From Pediococcus inopinatus (lineage in GTDB: Bacteria > Bacillota > Bacilli > Lactobacillales > Lactobacillaceae), in NCBI RefSeq assembly GCF_002982135.1, contig NZ_CP019982.1:25355-89354 (forward strand): a stretch of DNA of 64,000 bases, in the 5' to 3' direction. The position numbers and the translations under genes were made by a program. This document shows, piece by piece, positions 1 through 8,408 of this stretch. Below the pieces are notes generated by a model, which did no database searches, had not been told where the DNA came from, and saw nothing but the letters and a program-made list of their open reading frames with translations. Each line of letters starts with the position of its first letter. Within the stretch, counting starts at the first letter, position 1.

Positions 1-483
1 TATCCATACCATTTGATGTTATAAATTATAACATTGATTATTGAGTGACACACTCTTTTTTTGTGTTTAGGTTAAATATTAAACTTACAAACGGGCTTTA
101 GTGTCATTATGGAACTGTTGATGTCAGGTTTTGTGACGCAAAACTATTGAAAACTTGAGTGGACTCCTTGTAAATTCTTAGCAAAAGCCGGTCAAGGTTG
201 CTTATTGGCAGAAATGTAGGAAGTGACTTCCAAGAGTGGTCGCGATTAGTTCGGTAATGAAAATAATTAGGCAATGGGGGGCAAGTGATTAATTATCTTA
301 AACTAATTAGGGAAATTGGTAACTATAGTGCGTGCTATTGCTTAAGAAAATGATGATATGAAAGGTGAGGCACTTTCAGCAATTGACCATTACTAACTAG
401 AGCAGTAAGGTTATCACCACATAAATTAAAAGACGATGAGATTATTACATAACGTCTTAATAATTAAAACGGGGGTTCAGCTT
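1..483. other. Non-coding or decayed leader before the dehydrogenase gene
   Basis: No reading frame of useful length is visible and the text looks like decayed sequence. A possible promoter for the downstream gene is TTGACC near 381 with a weak -10 about 17 bases later. A short imperfect inverted repeat (AAGACG/CGTCTT) lies near 430-455. Nothing else is supported. Confidence 0.4.
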
Positions 484-1413
484 ATGCGAAAATATGCGAT
501 TATTGGGGTCGGCCACGTTGGGGCGACCATTGCTTATACATTAGTTTGTAAAGGAATTGCGGATGAATTAGTCTTGATTGATACTAATGCGGCTAAAGCT
601 CGCGCAGAGCAATTAGATTTACAAGACGCTCAAGCCCGTTTAGATAGTCGAACGATTATTAAAATCAATGACTATCATGAATTAGACGACACGGATATTT
701 TATTTGTTACTAGCGGCAACATTCACGCGTTAGACCATGCTTCCGGTAACCGATGGGCTGAATTTGAATATACGAAGCAAATCGTTCAAGATATCGCTCC
801 GAAAGTTAAAGCAACCAAATTTAATGGCGTGGTCATCGATACAATGAATCCGTGAGACGCAATTACTCACTATTTCCAACGTGCAACGGGATTAACACGC
901 CAACAGGTCTTTGGGACTGGGACTTTCTTGGATACGGCGCGTATGCAAAAGGTTGTCGCAGAAGCCTTCGACTGTGATCCAAAAAACATTAGCGGGTATG
1001 TTTACGGTGAACACGGCGAATCACAATTCAGCGCGTGGTCAACGGTTCAGGTTAACGGTATTCCAATTACATCCTTGGTTGATAAGTATCATTTGGACTT
1101 AGATGCACTTGAGGCAGCTGCACGCCATGGTGGCTGGGCGGTTCATTCTGGTAAGGGTTATACCAGTTTTGCCATTGCCACTTGCGCGGTTAAATTAAGT
1201 GAAGCGGTCTTTACAAATGCTCGCTTAGCATGCCCGGTCTCTGCGTATAGTGAGACCTTTTGGACGTATGTTGGTCAGCCAGCAATCATTGGCAAAGATG
1301 GAGTCGAGAGTGTGACGACGCTTGCTCTGACTGCTGATGAACAAGCTAAGTTCCGTAATTCAGCGGACACGATTATCGAGAAATTCCACGCCTTTGATGA
1401 CGTCTTAAGGTAG
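484..1413 (+). pseudogene. L-2-hydroxyisocaproate/lactate dehydrogenase family gene with an in-frame stop
   Basis: The translation starts MRKYAIIGVGHVGATIAYT, a Rossmann NAD-binding motif, and matches the L-2-hydroxyisocaproate dehydrogenase branch of the LDH/MDH family, which reduces branched 2-keto acids with NADH. The catalytic stretch GEHGESQFSAWS (about residues 179-190) is intact. A TGA at 853-855 follows the NP of the usual NPxDxIT motif, and the same frame continues directly with DAITHYFQ, so a single nonsense change splits the gene. Total length (about 309 codons) equals the family norm. The final TAG at 1411-1413 lies in the end of the adjoining IS30 element, so the last residue or two may not be native. 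Start chosen at 484 after a G-rich RBS-like stretch. Confidence 0.85.
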
Positions 1414-2450
1414 ATTGCAAATTTAATCCGAATTTTTGGACAAATTTGTCAGCATAACCTGATACGGTGTTTGCCAGTCGAGTATTTTAAGCGGTCGCTG
1501 GTTAATTTGGAGTAACGTCGTCGTTAAATCTTGAGCACTAATGTGCTCAAAACGAGTCCCTTTAGGATAAAAATAACGTAAATTCCGATTAAAGCGTTCA
1601 TTACTACCACGTTCAGCTGGCGTATAAGCATGGCAGTAATAGGTCTTAATACCATATTGTGCTTCAAGTGATACTAGCCCACTAAACTCAGTGCCACGGT
1701 CCACAGTAAAGCTGTGCACCGGACCATTAAAAGTGGTTAGGAACTTAGTTAGGGCTTCATTAACAGTCGCTGTCGTCCGATCTTTTAACCGGTATGCCCA
1801 AAGGAACCGTGATTTTCGATCGATTAAAGTTAATAAAACTGCCTTACTATGCCCACGAGGACCAACCACTGTATCTAGTTCAAAATCGCCGATGCGATTA
1901 CGTTGATTAATCATCATGGGACGCTGTTCAATTGATCGCCCCAAAGATTGATTATATTTGGATCGTTGGTCAACGTTACGCCGTTGGCGTACGCCATGTT
2001 CAGGTAGATCATTCAAGGAGAAACCAATTCTCCCCTGATTTAGCCAATTATAAATAGATTTAGTAGCTAGTTTAAATTTGTGAGCAATCATTCCTGGTGA
2101 CCAGCTTAGACGTAAATGGTTGAGAATTTTTTGCTTTAACTCATCGCTCAGCTTAGTTTTCCGACTACATCGTGATCGCTTGTATTCGGCATCTGTTTGG
2201 GCTAATTCAGCCTGATAAGGTTGACATCGAGCTAATTCATAAGAAATTGTGGCAGGTGATCGGTTCAGCCGAACGCCCATTTGGATATTGGACAGCCCTA
2301 GTTCACAAAAGGTTTCGATTTTAATTCGTTCGGAATAGGTTATACTAGACAAAAGATCAGCTCCTAAAAGATGGGTTTGTGGTAAACACCATTTTAAAGG
2401 AAGCTGATCTTTTTTGTCCGAACAGCGTTCGGATTAATTTTACAATCTAC
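1410..2450 (-). mobile_element. IS30-family element (ISLpl1-like), apparently complete
   Basis: The ends are related inverted repeats: the left begins GTAGATTGCAAATTTAATCC and the reverse complement of the right begins GTAGATTGTAAAATTAATCC. Between them lies one full transposase gene. No clear target duplication is visible. The protein closely resembles the ISLpl1 transposase common in lactobacilli; the name is from memory. Confidence 0.85.
1423..2352 (-). CDS. IS30-family transposase
   Basis: 309 residues, the normal length for this family. The N-terminal helix-turn-helix region (MSSITYSERIKIETFCELG, residues 1-60) resembles the IS30 DNA-binding domain. The C-terminal DDE integrase core shows D in GDFELDTVVG (about 155), D in FTVDRGTEF (about 217) and E in ERGSNERFNR (about 250). 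It fills the element between its inverted repeats, and no frameshift or stop is seen, so it may be active. It mobilises only its own element as far as the sequence shows. Confidence 0.93.
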   Translation of the reverse strand: MSSITYSERIKIETFCELGLSNIQMGVRLNRSPATISYELARCQPYQAELAQTDAEYKRSRCSRKTKLSDELKQKILNHLRLSWSPGMIAHKFKLATKSIYNWLNQGRIGFSLNDLPEHGVRQRRNVDQRSKYNQSLGRSIEQRPMMINQRNRIGDFELDTVVGPRGHSKAVLLTLIDRKSRFLWAYRLKDRTTATVNEALTKFLTTFNGPVHSFTVDRGTEFSGLVSLEAQYGIKTYYCHAYTPAERGSNERFNRNLRYFYPKGTRFEHISAQDLTTTLLQINQRPLKILDWQTPYQVMLTNLSKNSD

Positions 2451-2519
2451 CATTTCTCAATAGCTTTTAAATATTCTAAGATTTTGATATGCAAAATACT
2501 TAGTTTGCCGGCAAGCAAT

Positions 2520-2642
2520 GAGTTTATTAAAGTAGTTGCCAATGCCGGATATAACGGGATGGTACCTGTCGGAAATACATTTACATTAAGTGGCAATTTG
2601 AAGGCAATACCATCCCGTCAGTCGAATGGAAAGCTTAATTAA
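2520..2642 (+). pseudogene. C-terminal remnant of an unknown protein
   Basis: Downstream of the IS30 right end an open frame ends ...NAGYNGMVPVGNTFTLSG... and stops at 2642, 26 bases before a good terminator. This looks like the tail of a gene whose front was lost when the IS arrived. I do not recognise the family. Confidence 0.4.
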
Positions 2643-2668
2643 TAGATAAAAATATTTCTATAAAAAGG

Positions 2669-2706
2669 TCCGTTAGAAAATTATTGATTTCTAACGAATC
2701 TTTTTT
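2669..2706 (+). terminator. Rho-independent terminator
   Basis: Stem CGTTAGAAA (2671-2679) pairs with TTTCTAACG (2688-2696), followed by a T-run at 2701-2706. It closes the remnant gene just upstream. Confidence 0.75.
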
Positions 2707-2721
2707 GTATTTATGGATTTT

Positions 2722-3462
2722 TTAAATTTGCAACCCATTGCTACTCAACGTATTGTTGATTACAATTACACCGCCTTTATCATAGCGATGGCGTGTTTGC
2801 GAATATTCGAAAGGTCGGCCGTCCGATAAATGAACAGTTTGAGAAACTTGGAGAATTGGTTCGTTGTGTGTGCATTTTAGATAGTCCTGATCATTCTTTC
2901 TGGAAACATCTGCTGTAATTTTTCGAATGGAGCTACCGATTTTTAAGCCCAAAGTTGATTCGATAAATGTGTAAATTGAACCACTAGCAATTTTTTCGGT
3001 TAGGTTTTGGATAACGGATAACGGCATGATTGAATGATCTAATTCATAGGGTTCGTTGTCAATATTTCGTAACCGAAGAATATCGTAAACAGGGGTGGAA
3101 TCAGAAATTGATAACCGCTTTTGTTCATGGACAGACGGCAATCGTATTTCAAATTTAAGCACCTTTGTGGTTACTTTTCCACGACCCTCAAATAATTTGG
3201 TGGTTCCTTCATATTGACTAGATAGAATATCAAGCGTTGAGCGTGAATTGGGAGCAACGGTTGTGCCGCTTCCTTGCCGACGCAAAATTAAATTGGTATT
3301 TGATAATTCATCAAGTGCCTTTTGAATGGTGACACGTGAGGTATGAAATTCATCAGCCAATTCTTTTTGACTGGGAAGATGTTGACCCGCTACGTAATCA
3401 CCCTTTTTTATGCGTTCTTTTAGCGTATTTGCAATTTGATTATATTGACTGATAAGGCACAC
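2722..3462 (-). CDS. GntR-family regulator with UTRA domain
   Basis: 246 residues. Residues 5-75 form a winged helix-turn-helix of the GntR type (SQKELADEFHTSRVTIQKAL). Residues about 90-240 match a UTRA ligand-binding domain, which in this family senses phosphosugars. The gene diverges from the 6-phospho-beta-glucosidase/PTS pair, so it probably represses or activates that uptake system in response to a phosphorylated beta-glucoside; the ligand is inferred. The start appears to be GTG at 3460-3462, preceded by AGGAAGAGG. Length is normal for the family. Confidence 0.88.
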   Translation of the reverse strand: MCLISQYNQIANTLKERIKKGDYVAGQHLPSQKELADEFHTSRVTIQKALDELSNTNLILRRQGSGTTVAPNSRSTLDILSSQYEGTTKLFEGRGKVTTKVLKFEIRLPSVHEQKRLSISDSTPVYDILRLRNIDNEPYELDHSIMPLSVIQNLTEKIASGSIYTFIESTLGLKIGSSIRKITADVSRKNDQDYLKCTHNEPILQVSQTVHLSDGRPFEYSQTRHRYDKGGVIVINNTLSSNGLQI

Positions 3463-3592
3463 CCTCTTCCTAATGATAATTTTAGCATATTAATTTATTT
3501 ATCCAAATGAATTATTTGAGTTATCAATATAAATATTTGACTTTACAAATTTAAAATATGAGTTAAAATGATAATCATAAAGGAGGCAGGCA
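3463..3592. promoter_or_regulatory. Divergent promoter region between gntR and the beta-glucoside genes
   Basis: This 130-bp AT-rich gap serves both directions. For the rightward genes TTGACT is at 3537-3542, with TAAAAT at 3563-3568 at a long 20-bp spacing, so the -10 is uncertain. A strong RBS AAAGGAGG lies at 3579-3586. AT-rich partial repeats around 3500-3540 could be the GntR operator, but I cannot define one. Confidence 0.45.
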
Positions 3593-4963
3593 ATGAAAAA
3601 TTCAAAGTTTTTGTGGGGAAATTCGGTTTCGAGTATGCAAACCGAAGGAGCCTGGGATAAAGATGGCAAAGGGCTATCCGTGTATGATGTGAAAGAAGCC
3701 ACAGCAACTTCTTCTGATTGGAAAGTTGCTATTGATGAATATCATCGCTATGAAGAAGATTTTGATTTAATGAAAAATGCTGGCATGAATTGTTACCGCT
3801 TCCAGATTTCATGGTCGCGAGTAATTCCAACTGGTGACGGTGAGGTGAATCAAGCCGGACTTGATTATTATATTCAGTTCGTGGAGGCACTTTTAAAACG
3901 GAATTTGGTACCGGTAGTATGTTTATATCATTTTGACATGCCCTTGGCGCTTGCCAAAAAAGAAAATGGGTTTGTTAGCGATTATGTGCGCGATGCGTTT
4001 GTCAGATTTTCTAAAATAGTTATTAAAGCGCTGGCAAGTAAGGTACAGTACTGGATTCCTTTTAATGAACAGAATTGCACGATGTTTGAAGAAGGTTTTC
4101 AAAATAGTGGCTATTTAAAGGGACAAAAAAGTGTGGGAGATCAATACAAAATCGCAACTAATAGTCTAATTGCTTATGCTGAAATTGCAGACTATGTACA
4201 TACTTTTGATGGGTTACAGGTAGGCGGCATGGTTGCTTATCAAGAAATGTATCCCAACACACCCAAACCACAAGATGTAATGGTTACACGTAAAGCCAAT
4301 GAGTTTATTAACGAAGATTTTCTTTCCTTTTTCGCGACTGGCAAACGATCTGGTGAAGTGATCCAATTTATGAAAACCAATGGGTTAACAGACCTGGTCA
4401 ATCAACTCGAAGATAAGGTACATCAATTAAATAATGTTAAAAGTGATTTCTTAGCATTTAGTTATTACTATAGCTTAGTAATTGATGCCACAAAGATCGC
4501 ACCCAATGTGGCGCCCAATTATTATATGAGTCAAGGAAAAGTCTTGAATCCCAATTTGGCAACATCAGAATATGGCTGGCAGATTGACGCCCAAGGTTTT
4601 CGTAATTGTATTGCCAAAATGGCTGATCGTTATCGACTTCCAATTTTTCCGGTAGAAAATGGGATTGGTGCGCAAGAGGTCTGGGATGGTGAACATGAAA
4701 TTCAAGATGATTATCGTATTCAATATCATCAAGAACATATCAAGGCTATGAAAGATGCCATGCAAATCGATGGTGCTGATGTGATTGGTTATCTTGGTTG
4801 GGGATTGATTGATATTCCAAGTTCGACTGGGAATATGGAGAAACGCTACGGACTAGTATATGTCAATCGGGGCAATCATGATCTTCGTGATTTAAGCCGA
4901 ACACCTAAAAAAAGTTATTACTGGTTTAAGAAAATGATTGCAGAAGAAAAAGAATTAAGGTGA
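3593..4963 (+). CDS. 6-phospho-beta-glucosidase, glycoside hydrolase family 1
   Basis: 456 residues, typical for GH1. It would hydrolyse cytoplasmic 6-phospho-beta-glucosides delivered by a PTS. The acid/base glutamate is E159 in PFNEQN and the nucleophile is E355 in PVENG. Near the C terminus the S...KRYGLVYVN arrangement fits the loop that binds the 6-phosphate in phospho-glycosidases. The NEP triplet is NEQ here, an unusual proline-to-glutamine change next to the acid/base residue. The gene sits 10 bp before the PTS EIIC gene and diverges from gntR, so the two form an operon. Start supported by AAAGGAGG seven bases upstream. Confidence 0.9.
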   Translation: MKNSKFLWGNSVSSMQTEGAWDKDGKGLSVYDVKEATATSSDWKVAIDEYHRYEEDFDLMKNAGMNCYRFQISWSRVIPTGDGEVNQAGLDYYIQFVEALLKRNLVPVVCLYHFDMPLALAKKENGFVSDYVRDAFVRFSKIVIKALASKVQYWIPFNEQNCTMFEEGFQNSGYLKGQKSVGDQYKIATNSLIAYAEIADYVHTFDGLQVGGMVAYQEMYPNTPKPQDVMVTRKANEFINEDFLSFFATGKRSGEVIQFMKTNGLTDLVNQLEDKVHQLNNVKSDFLAFSYYYSLVIDATKIAPNVAPNYYMSQGKVLNPNLATSEYGWQIDAQGFRNCIAKMADRYRLPIFPVENGIGAQEVWDGEHEIQDDYRIQYHQEHIKAMKDAMQIDGADVIGYLGWGLIDIPSSTGNMEKRYGLVYVNRGNHDLRDLSRTPKKSYYWFKKMIAEEKELR

Positions 4964-4972
4964 GGTGCAAAT

Positions 4973-6286
4973 ATGAAAAATAATGGGATTGGTAAGAAAT
5001 TTATCGATAATTTTACCAAGGTATCTATAAAAATTGGCAATCAAATTCATTTGCGTTCTTTACGAGATGCATTTGCGATGATTATGCCGTTATTTATTTT
5101 AGCTGGAATAGGGGTTCTTATTAATAATGTGATTTTTACATTGTTTTTTAAAGGAACAACATTAGCTAATTTTCAAACATTTGGTAATTTGCTGGTTAAT
5201 GGCACGCTAAACATTGCGGGATTGTTGATTGCCCCGGTAGTTGGGTATTGTTTAGCGAAAAATCGTGGTTTCAATAACGTTTTAGGGTCAGCAATTATTT
5301 CACTAGCAGGGTTGGTTGTCATGATGCCGGTTACACTGCAAGCCGTTCCGACTGGAAAAACAGCGTCAGTTAATATTACGGGATTTTTATCATTTTCAAA
5401 TGTTGGTGTTACGGGTATGTTTGCCGGAATTATTATTGGTTTAGTGGCAACGGAATTATTCATCAGGTTATCCCGTGTAAAAAAATTCCGGATTAACCTT
5501 GGTGAGAATGTGCCACCAGCTGTTAGCGATTCATTCATGACGTTAATTCCAACAATTGTGGTTTTAAGTTTACTAGCTATTATTGCAGCATTATTAACTG
5601 TGTTGGCACATACAGACATGATTAAGTTGATTACCATGGTTATTCAAGAACCGTTACGACGTGTAAACACCAGTTTACCAGGCTTCTTGTTGATCTATAG
5701 TGTTGGTAACCTATTGTTTGGTTTTGGTATTCATCAAGCTGTCATTAATGGAACATTGCTTGATCCAGTCCTTTTGATTAATACCAATAAGAATATGCAG
5801 GCATTCGCTGCCGGTCATCACGTGCCTTACATTATTACAAGTGTTTTTCGTGATACATTTGGAATGTTTGGCGGAACGGGAAGTACGATTTGTTTACTAA
5901 TTGCGACAATCATTTTTTCAAGAATGAAATCAAGTCGTCAAATTACCGGATTATCGTTTGTCCCAGGACTATTCAATATTAATGAACCGGTTATTTATGG
6001 TTATCCCATTGTGTTTAATTTGCCACTGTTAATTCCATTTGTTCTAACACCGATAATTGCCTTATTGTTTGCTTATTTCTGTACAGCAGTTGGTTTTATG
6101 AACCGAACTGTGGTGATGGTTCCTTGGACAACGCCACCTTTGATTAACGGATTTTTGGCAACTGGTGGTGATTGGCGTGCCGTCGTGGTTCAATTAATTT
6201 CCATTCTTTTCGGGATTTTCTTCTATTTACCATTTATGAAGATTTCTGAAGGGGTCATGATGCGTCAGGCAGAAGAAGAGAATTAG
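4973..6286 (+). CDS. PTS EIIC component, lactose/cellobiose family
   Basis: 437 residues with about ten hydrophobic segments. It resembles the EIIC permease of lactose/cellobiose-type PTS systems: an N-terminal LRDAFAMIMPLFILAGIGVLINN block and the conserved NEPVIYGYPIVFN motif near residue 340, a hallmark of the substrate-binding region. It would transport and help phosphorylate a beta-glucoside. No EIIA or EIIB gene is adjacent, so it must borrow chromosomal partners. RBS AGGTGAGG precedes the ATG, and the gene ends about 45 bp before a terminator. Confidence 0.9.
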   Translation: MKNNGIGKKFIDNFTKVSIKIGNQIHLRSLRDAFAMIMPLFILAGIGVLINNVIFTLFFKGTTLANFQTFGNLLVNGTLNIAGLLIAPVVGYCLAKNRGFNNVLGSAIISLAGLVVMMPVTLQAVPTGKTASVNITGFLSFSNVGVTGMFAGIIIGLVATELFIRLSRVKKFRINLGENVPPAVSDSFMTLIPTIVVLSLLAIIAALLTVLAHTDMIKLITMVIQEPLRRVNTSLPGFLLIYSVGNLLFGFGIHQAVINGTLLDPVLLINTNKNMQAFAAGHHVPYIITSVFRDTFGMFGGTGSTICLLIATIIFSRMKSSRQITGLSFVPGLFNINEPVIYGYPIVFNLPLLIPFVLTPIIALLFAYFCTAVGFMNRTVVMVPWTTPPLINGFLATGGDWRAVVVQLISILFGIFFYLPFMKISEGVMMRQAEEEN

Positions 6287-6331
6287 TTAAAGTTAGTAGC
6301 GTGAGATAAAAAATAATTAAGAGAATTGAGC

Positions 6332-6363
6332 AAGACCACGTCATCACGATATGGTCTTTTTTT
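6332..6363 (+). terminator. Terminator of the beta-glucoside operon
   Basis: AAGACCA (6332-6338) pairs with TGGTCTT (6352-6358), followed by a run of T. Confidence 0.8.
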
Positions 6364-6524
6364 ATGGCTTTTGAAAATGTAGACTACCATCTTAGTGATT
6401 TAACATGCTTTTGTTTGGTCAATCCAAGTTCATTAAAAACGGGTGGATGTAAGCTGATTCCTGAGACAACTTTTAAGAGAGGGTATAATGAATAAATCGT
6501 CTCTCAAAAGGAAGGAATTTTTAC

Positions 6525-6776
6525 ATGCCAACTCGTTACGACAAAGAATTCAAACAAAACATTATCAAACTATATAAGCAAGGCGAATCAGTTGCCCAAC
6601 TGGCCAGAGAATATGGCATTGGCTATTCAACAGTTCATAAGTGGATCCAGGGCCAGGCCAAAACTCAATCCGGTAAATCGCCAGACGAAATCAAAGCGAT
6701 GGAAAAGCGACTGGCTTCGCTGTCTGAGGAGAACGAAATCCTAAAAAAAGCCCTGGGCTTCCTTGCGCAGAAGTAA
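6525..6776 (+). CDS. IS3-family transposase OrfA
   Basis: 83 residues. Helix-turn-helix (residues 5-45, YKQGESVAQLAREYGIGYST) followed by a leucine-zipper-like stretch (about 55-80, EKRLASLSEENEILKKALGF), typical of OrfA DNA-binding subunits. RBS AAGGAAGG precedes the ATG. The run CTAAAAAAAG at 6741-6750 near its end provides a -1 slip that joins it to OrfB. Confidence 0.9.
   Translation: MPTRYDKEFKQNIIKLYKQGESVAQLAREYGIGYSTVHKWIQGQAKTQSGKSPDEIKAMEKRLASLSEENEILKKALGFLAQK
6743..6750 (+). other. Predicted -1 programmed frameshift site of the IS3 element
   Basis: In the orfA frame the codons read CTA AAA AAA GCC. A slip of one base back on the seven A residues gives an uninterrupted frame (...KKSPGLPCAEVTNIFDYIHQ...) that runs into OrfB. 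This is the usual way IS3 elements make the OrfAB transposase. The same run occurs in the second copy near 44126. Confidence 0.7.
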
Positions 6777-6829
6777 CCAACATCTTTGATTACATTCACC
6801 AAGAAAGCCATCACCACCAGGTAACCAAG

Positions 6830-7672
6830 ATGTGCCGAATCCTCGGTGTTTCCAGAGCTCAGTATTATCGTTATCGATCCCCCAAACCTTCAAAACGCCG
6901 GGCCGAAGATGTGGACTTGAAACAACAGATTCTGCGGATCTTTGCGGAATTTAAGCAGCGATATGGTGTTATGAAGATCCACCATGAATTGAATCTGGAA
7001 CTTCAACCACTGCAGCTTCGGTGCAGTCCACGACGGATTTCCCGGCTCATGAAGGAACTGGATATCCACTCCGTTACCGTCAATAAGTGGAAAGCGGCTT
7101 CGGCTTCCAAAACCAAGGTTGAACAGCGTCCCAACTTGCTTAAGCAGGATTTCTCGACCACTGGTTTAAATCAAAAATGGACCGCTGATATGACCTATAT
7201 TCAAACGAAGCGTAATGGCTGGTGTTACTTATCAACCATCATGGACCTGCACTCACGACGGATTATCGGCTATTCGTTCTCAAAAAAGATGGATACTGAT
7301 TTAGTCTTAAAGACCCTTGAAAGCGCGGTTAAAAATCGAACCATTACTGGGGACCTGATTATCCATACGGATTTAGGATCACAGTATACCAGCGATGATT
7401 ACAATCAACGTTTAACTGAACTACATATCCGCCACTCATACAGCCGTAAGGGTTGTCCGTATGATAATGCGCCAATGGAATCCTTTCACGCTTCCCTCAA
7501 AAAGGAATGTGTTTATCCAGTGCCGGTCTTTGAAGATTATGAAACTGCCGCTGCCGTCCTTTTTGAATATGTGCATGCTTTCTACAATAGGAAGAGAATT
7601 CATAGTTCACTGGGCTACCAGACCCCCTTACAAGTTGAAATTGCAACACTTACGAGCCAAATGGCCGCCTGA
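6830..7672 (+). CDS. IS3-family transposase OrfB (integrase core)
   Basis: 280 residues counted from the internal ATG; in the frameshifted product it continues from OrfA. An N-terminal HTH_21-like region (RRAEDVDLKQQILRIFAEF) is followed by the rve DDE domain: D in WTADMTYIQT (about 119), D in IIHTDLGSQYTS (about 182) and E in NAPMESFHASLK (about 219). It is in a -1 frame to orfA. The protein is intact and would form the active OrfAB transposase. Confidence 0.9.
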   Translation: MCRILGVSRAQYYRYRSPKPSKRRAEDVDLKQQILRIFAEFKQRYGVMKIHHELNLELQPLQLRCSPRRISRLMKELDIHSVTVNKWKAASASKTKVEQRPNLLKQDFSTTGLNQKWTADMTYIQTKRNGWCYLSTIMDLHSRRIIGYSFSKKMDTDLVLKTLESAVKNRTITGDLIIHTDLGSQYTSDDYNQRLTELHIRHSYSRKGCPYDNAPMESFHASLKKECVYPVPVFEDYETAAAVLFEYVHAFYNRKRIHSSLGYQTPLQVEIATLTSQMAA

Positions 7673-7794
7673 TTTAATGCTTTCCAGGGTTCAAATAAGT
7701 TATTAATCACGATTAATGATTTATTTGAGCTGTGGAGGGTAAACGCGGTTCTGAATGTCTCTTAAAATCTGTCTCAAATATTGACTTCAATCCA

Positions 7795-8364
7795 ATGGCC
7801 TGTATGAAAGTGAAGAGCCAGATTTCACAGAACAATTAAATTCCTATAGTAAAGACTTAGCAAAGGAGATTATTCTTGATTTAATTGGAGCAACGGGTAT
7901 TGATATACAAGAATTTGATAAATTAGCTATGAAGCTTTAGTTGTACTAATTGCAAATGGGACTACGGAAACTTTTAATAGATTTATCGAAAAGTTCAGCT
8001 AATCACTGTTTTTTTTGCATATGGTCAGGAGGTGGCGATATCATGATTAATTCATAGTAAATACGGGTATGAGTTTCCGGAGTGGGCACAGGCGGGTGCT
8101 CGGCTCGATAAGATGGTGTAAGGATAATAGACGTCGTGCTAAATAGCGTGGCGTTTTTATTTTGCCCAAAATTTGGAGGTGGCCGGCATGGGCCAGATGG
8201 TAAATAGCAGATTGGGCCTTGTCAGTCGCACAGAGACACGTTGCTTGGGTGACTTAGAACATCAGCTTAAAGATGGACGGTGGTAACGTAAAAAGCCGCA
8301 GCGACCACATAAGCCGCGTATTACAGTGTGGAGAAAAAACAAGGTAACAAGCGTGAAAAAATAA
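7795..8364. other. Decayed region with a short C-terminal gene remnant
   Basis: A 45-codon open frame at 7803-7940 (beginning YESEEPDFTEQLNSYSKDLA) joins the IS3 right end and stops at TAG 7938-7940, so it looks like the tail of a gene cut by the IS. Beyond it I see only stop-rich sequence with short RBS-like motifs and no supported gene. The protein family is unknown. Confidence 0.35.
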
Positions 8365-8395
8365 AAGAAGACCAGATTTTGGTCTTCTTAAAAAT
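8365..8395 (-). terminator. Hairpin terminator, probably leftward
   Basis: AAGAAGACC (8365-8373) pairs perfectly with GGTCTTCTT (8381-8389). The T-rich tail is on the minus strand, so it best terminates leftward transcription. Confidence 0.6.
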
Positions 8396-8408
8396 GATAA
8401 TTTATTTG

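Larger units (their letters stand above)
6444..7794 (+). mobile_element. IS3-family element (IS150-like), complete copy
   Basis: Imperfect terminal repeats: the left has TGAGACAACTTTTAAGAGA (from 6462) and the reverse complement of the right end has TGAGACAGATTTTAAGAGA. The match extends weakly outward to GGAT. It carries orfA and orfB with a slippery A-run between them. A truncated second copy lies at 43827-44695 and a short end fragment at 34334-34420. No target duplication is seen. Confidence 0.85.

Noticed and set aside
2379..2520. Rightward open frame beginning in the IS30 end
   Set aside because: Its start lies in the transposon end and reads antisense to the element; only the tail after 2520 looks like former coding sequence.
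5173..5637. 154-codon leftward frame
   Set aside because: It is the antisense shadow of the PTS EIIC gene, with composition set by hydrophobic codons and no RBS.
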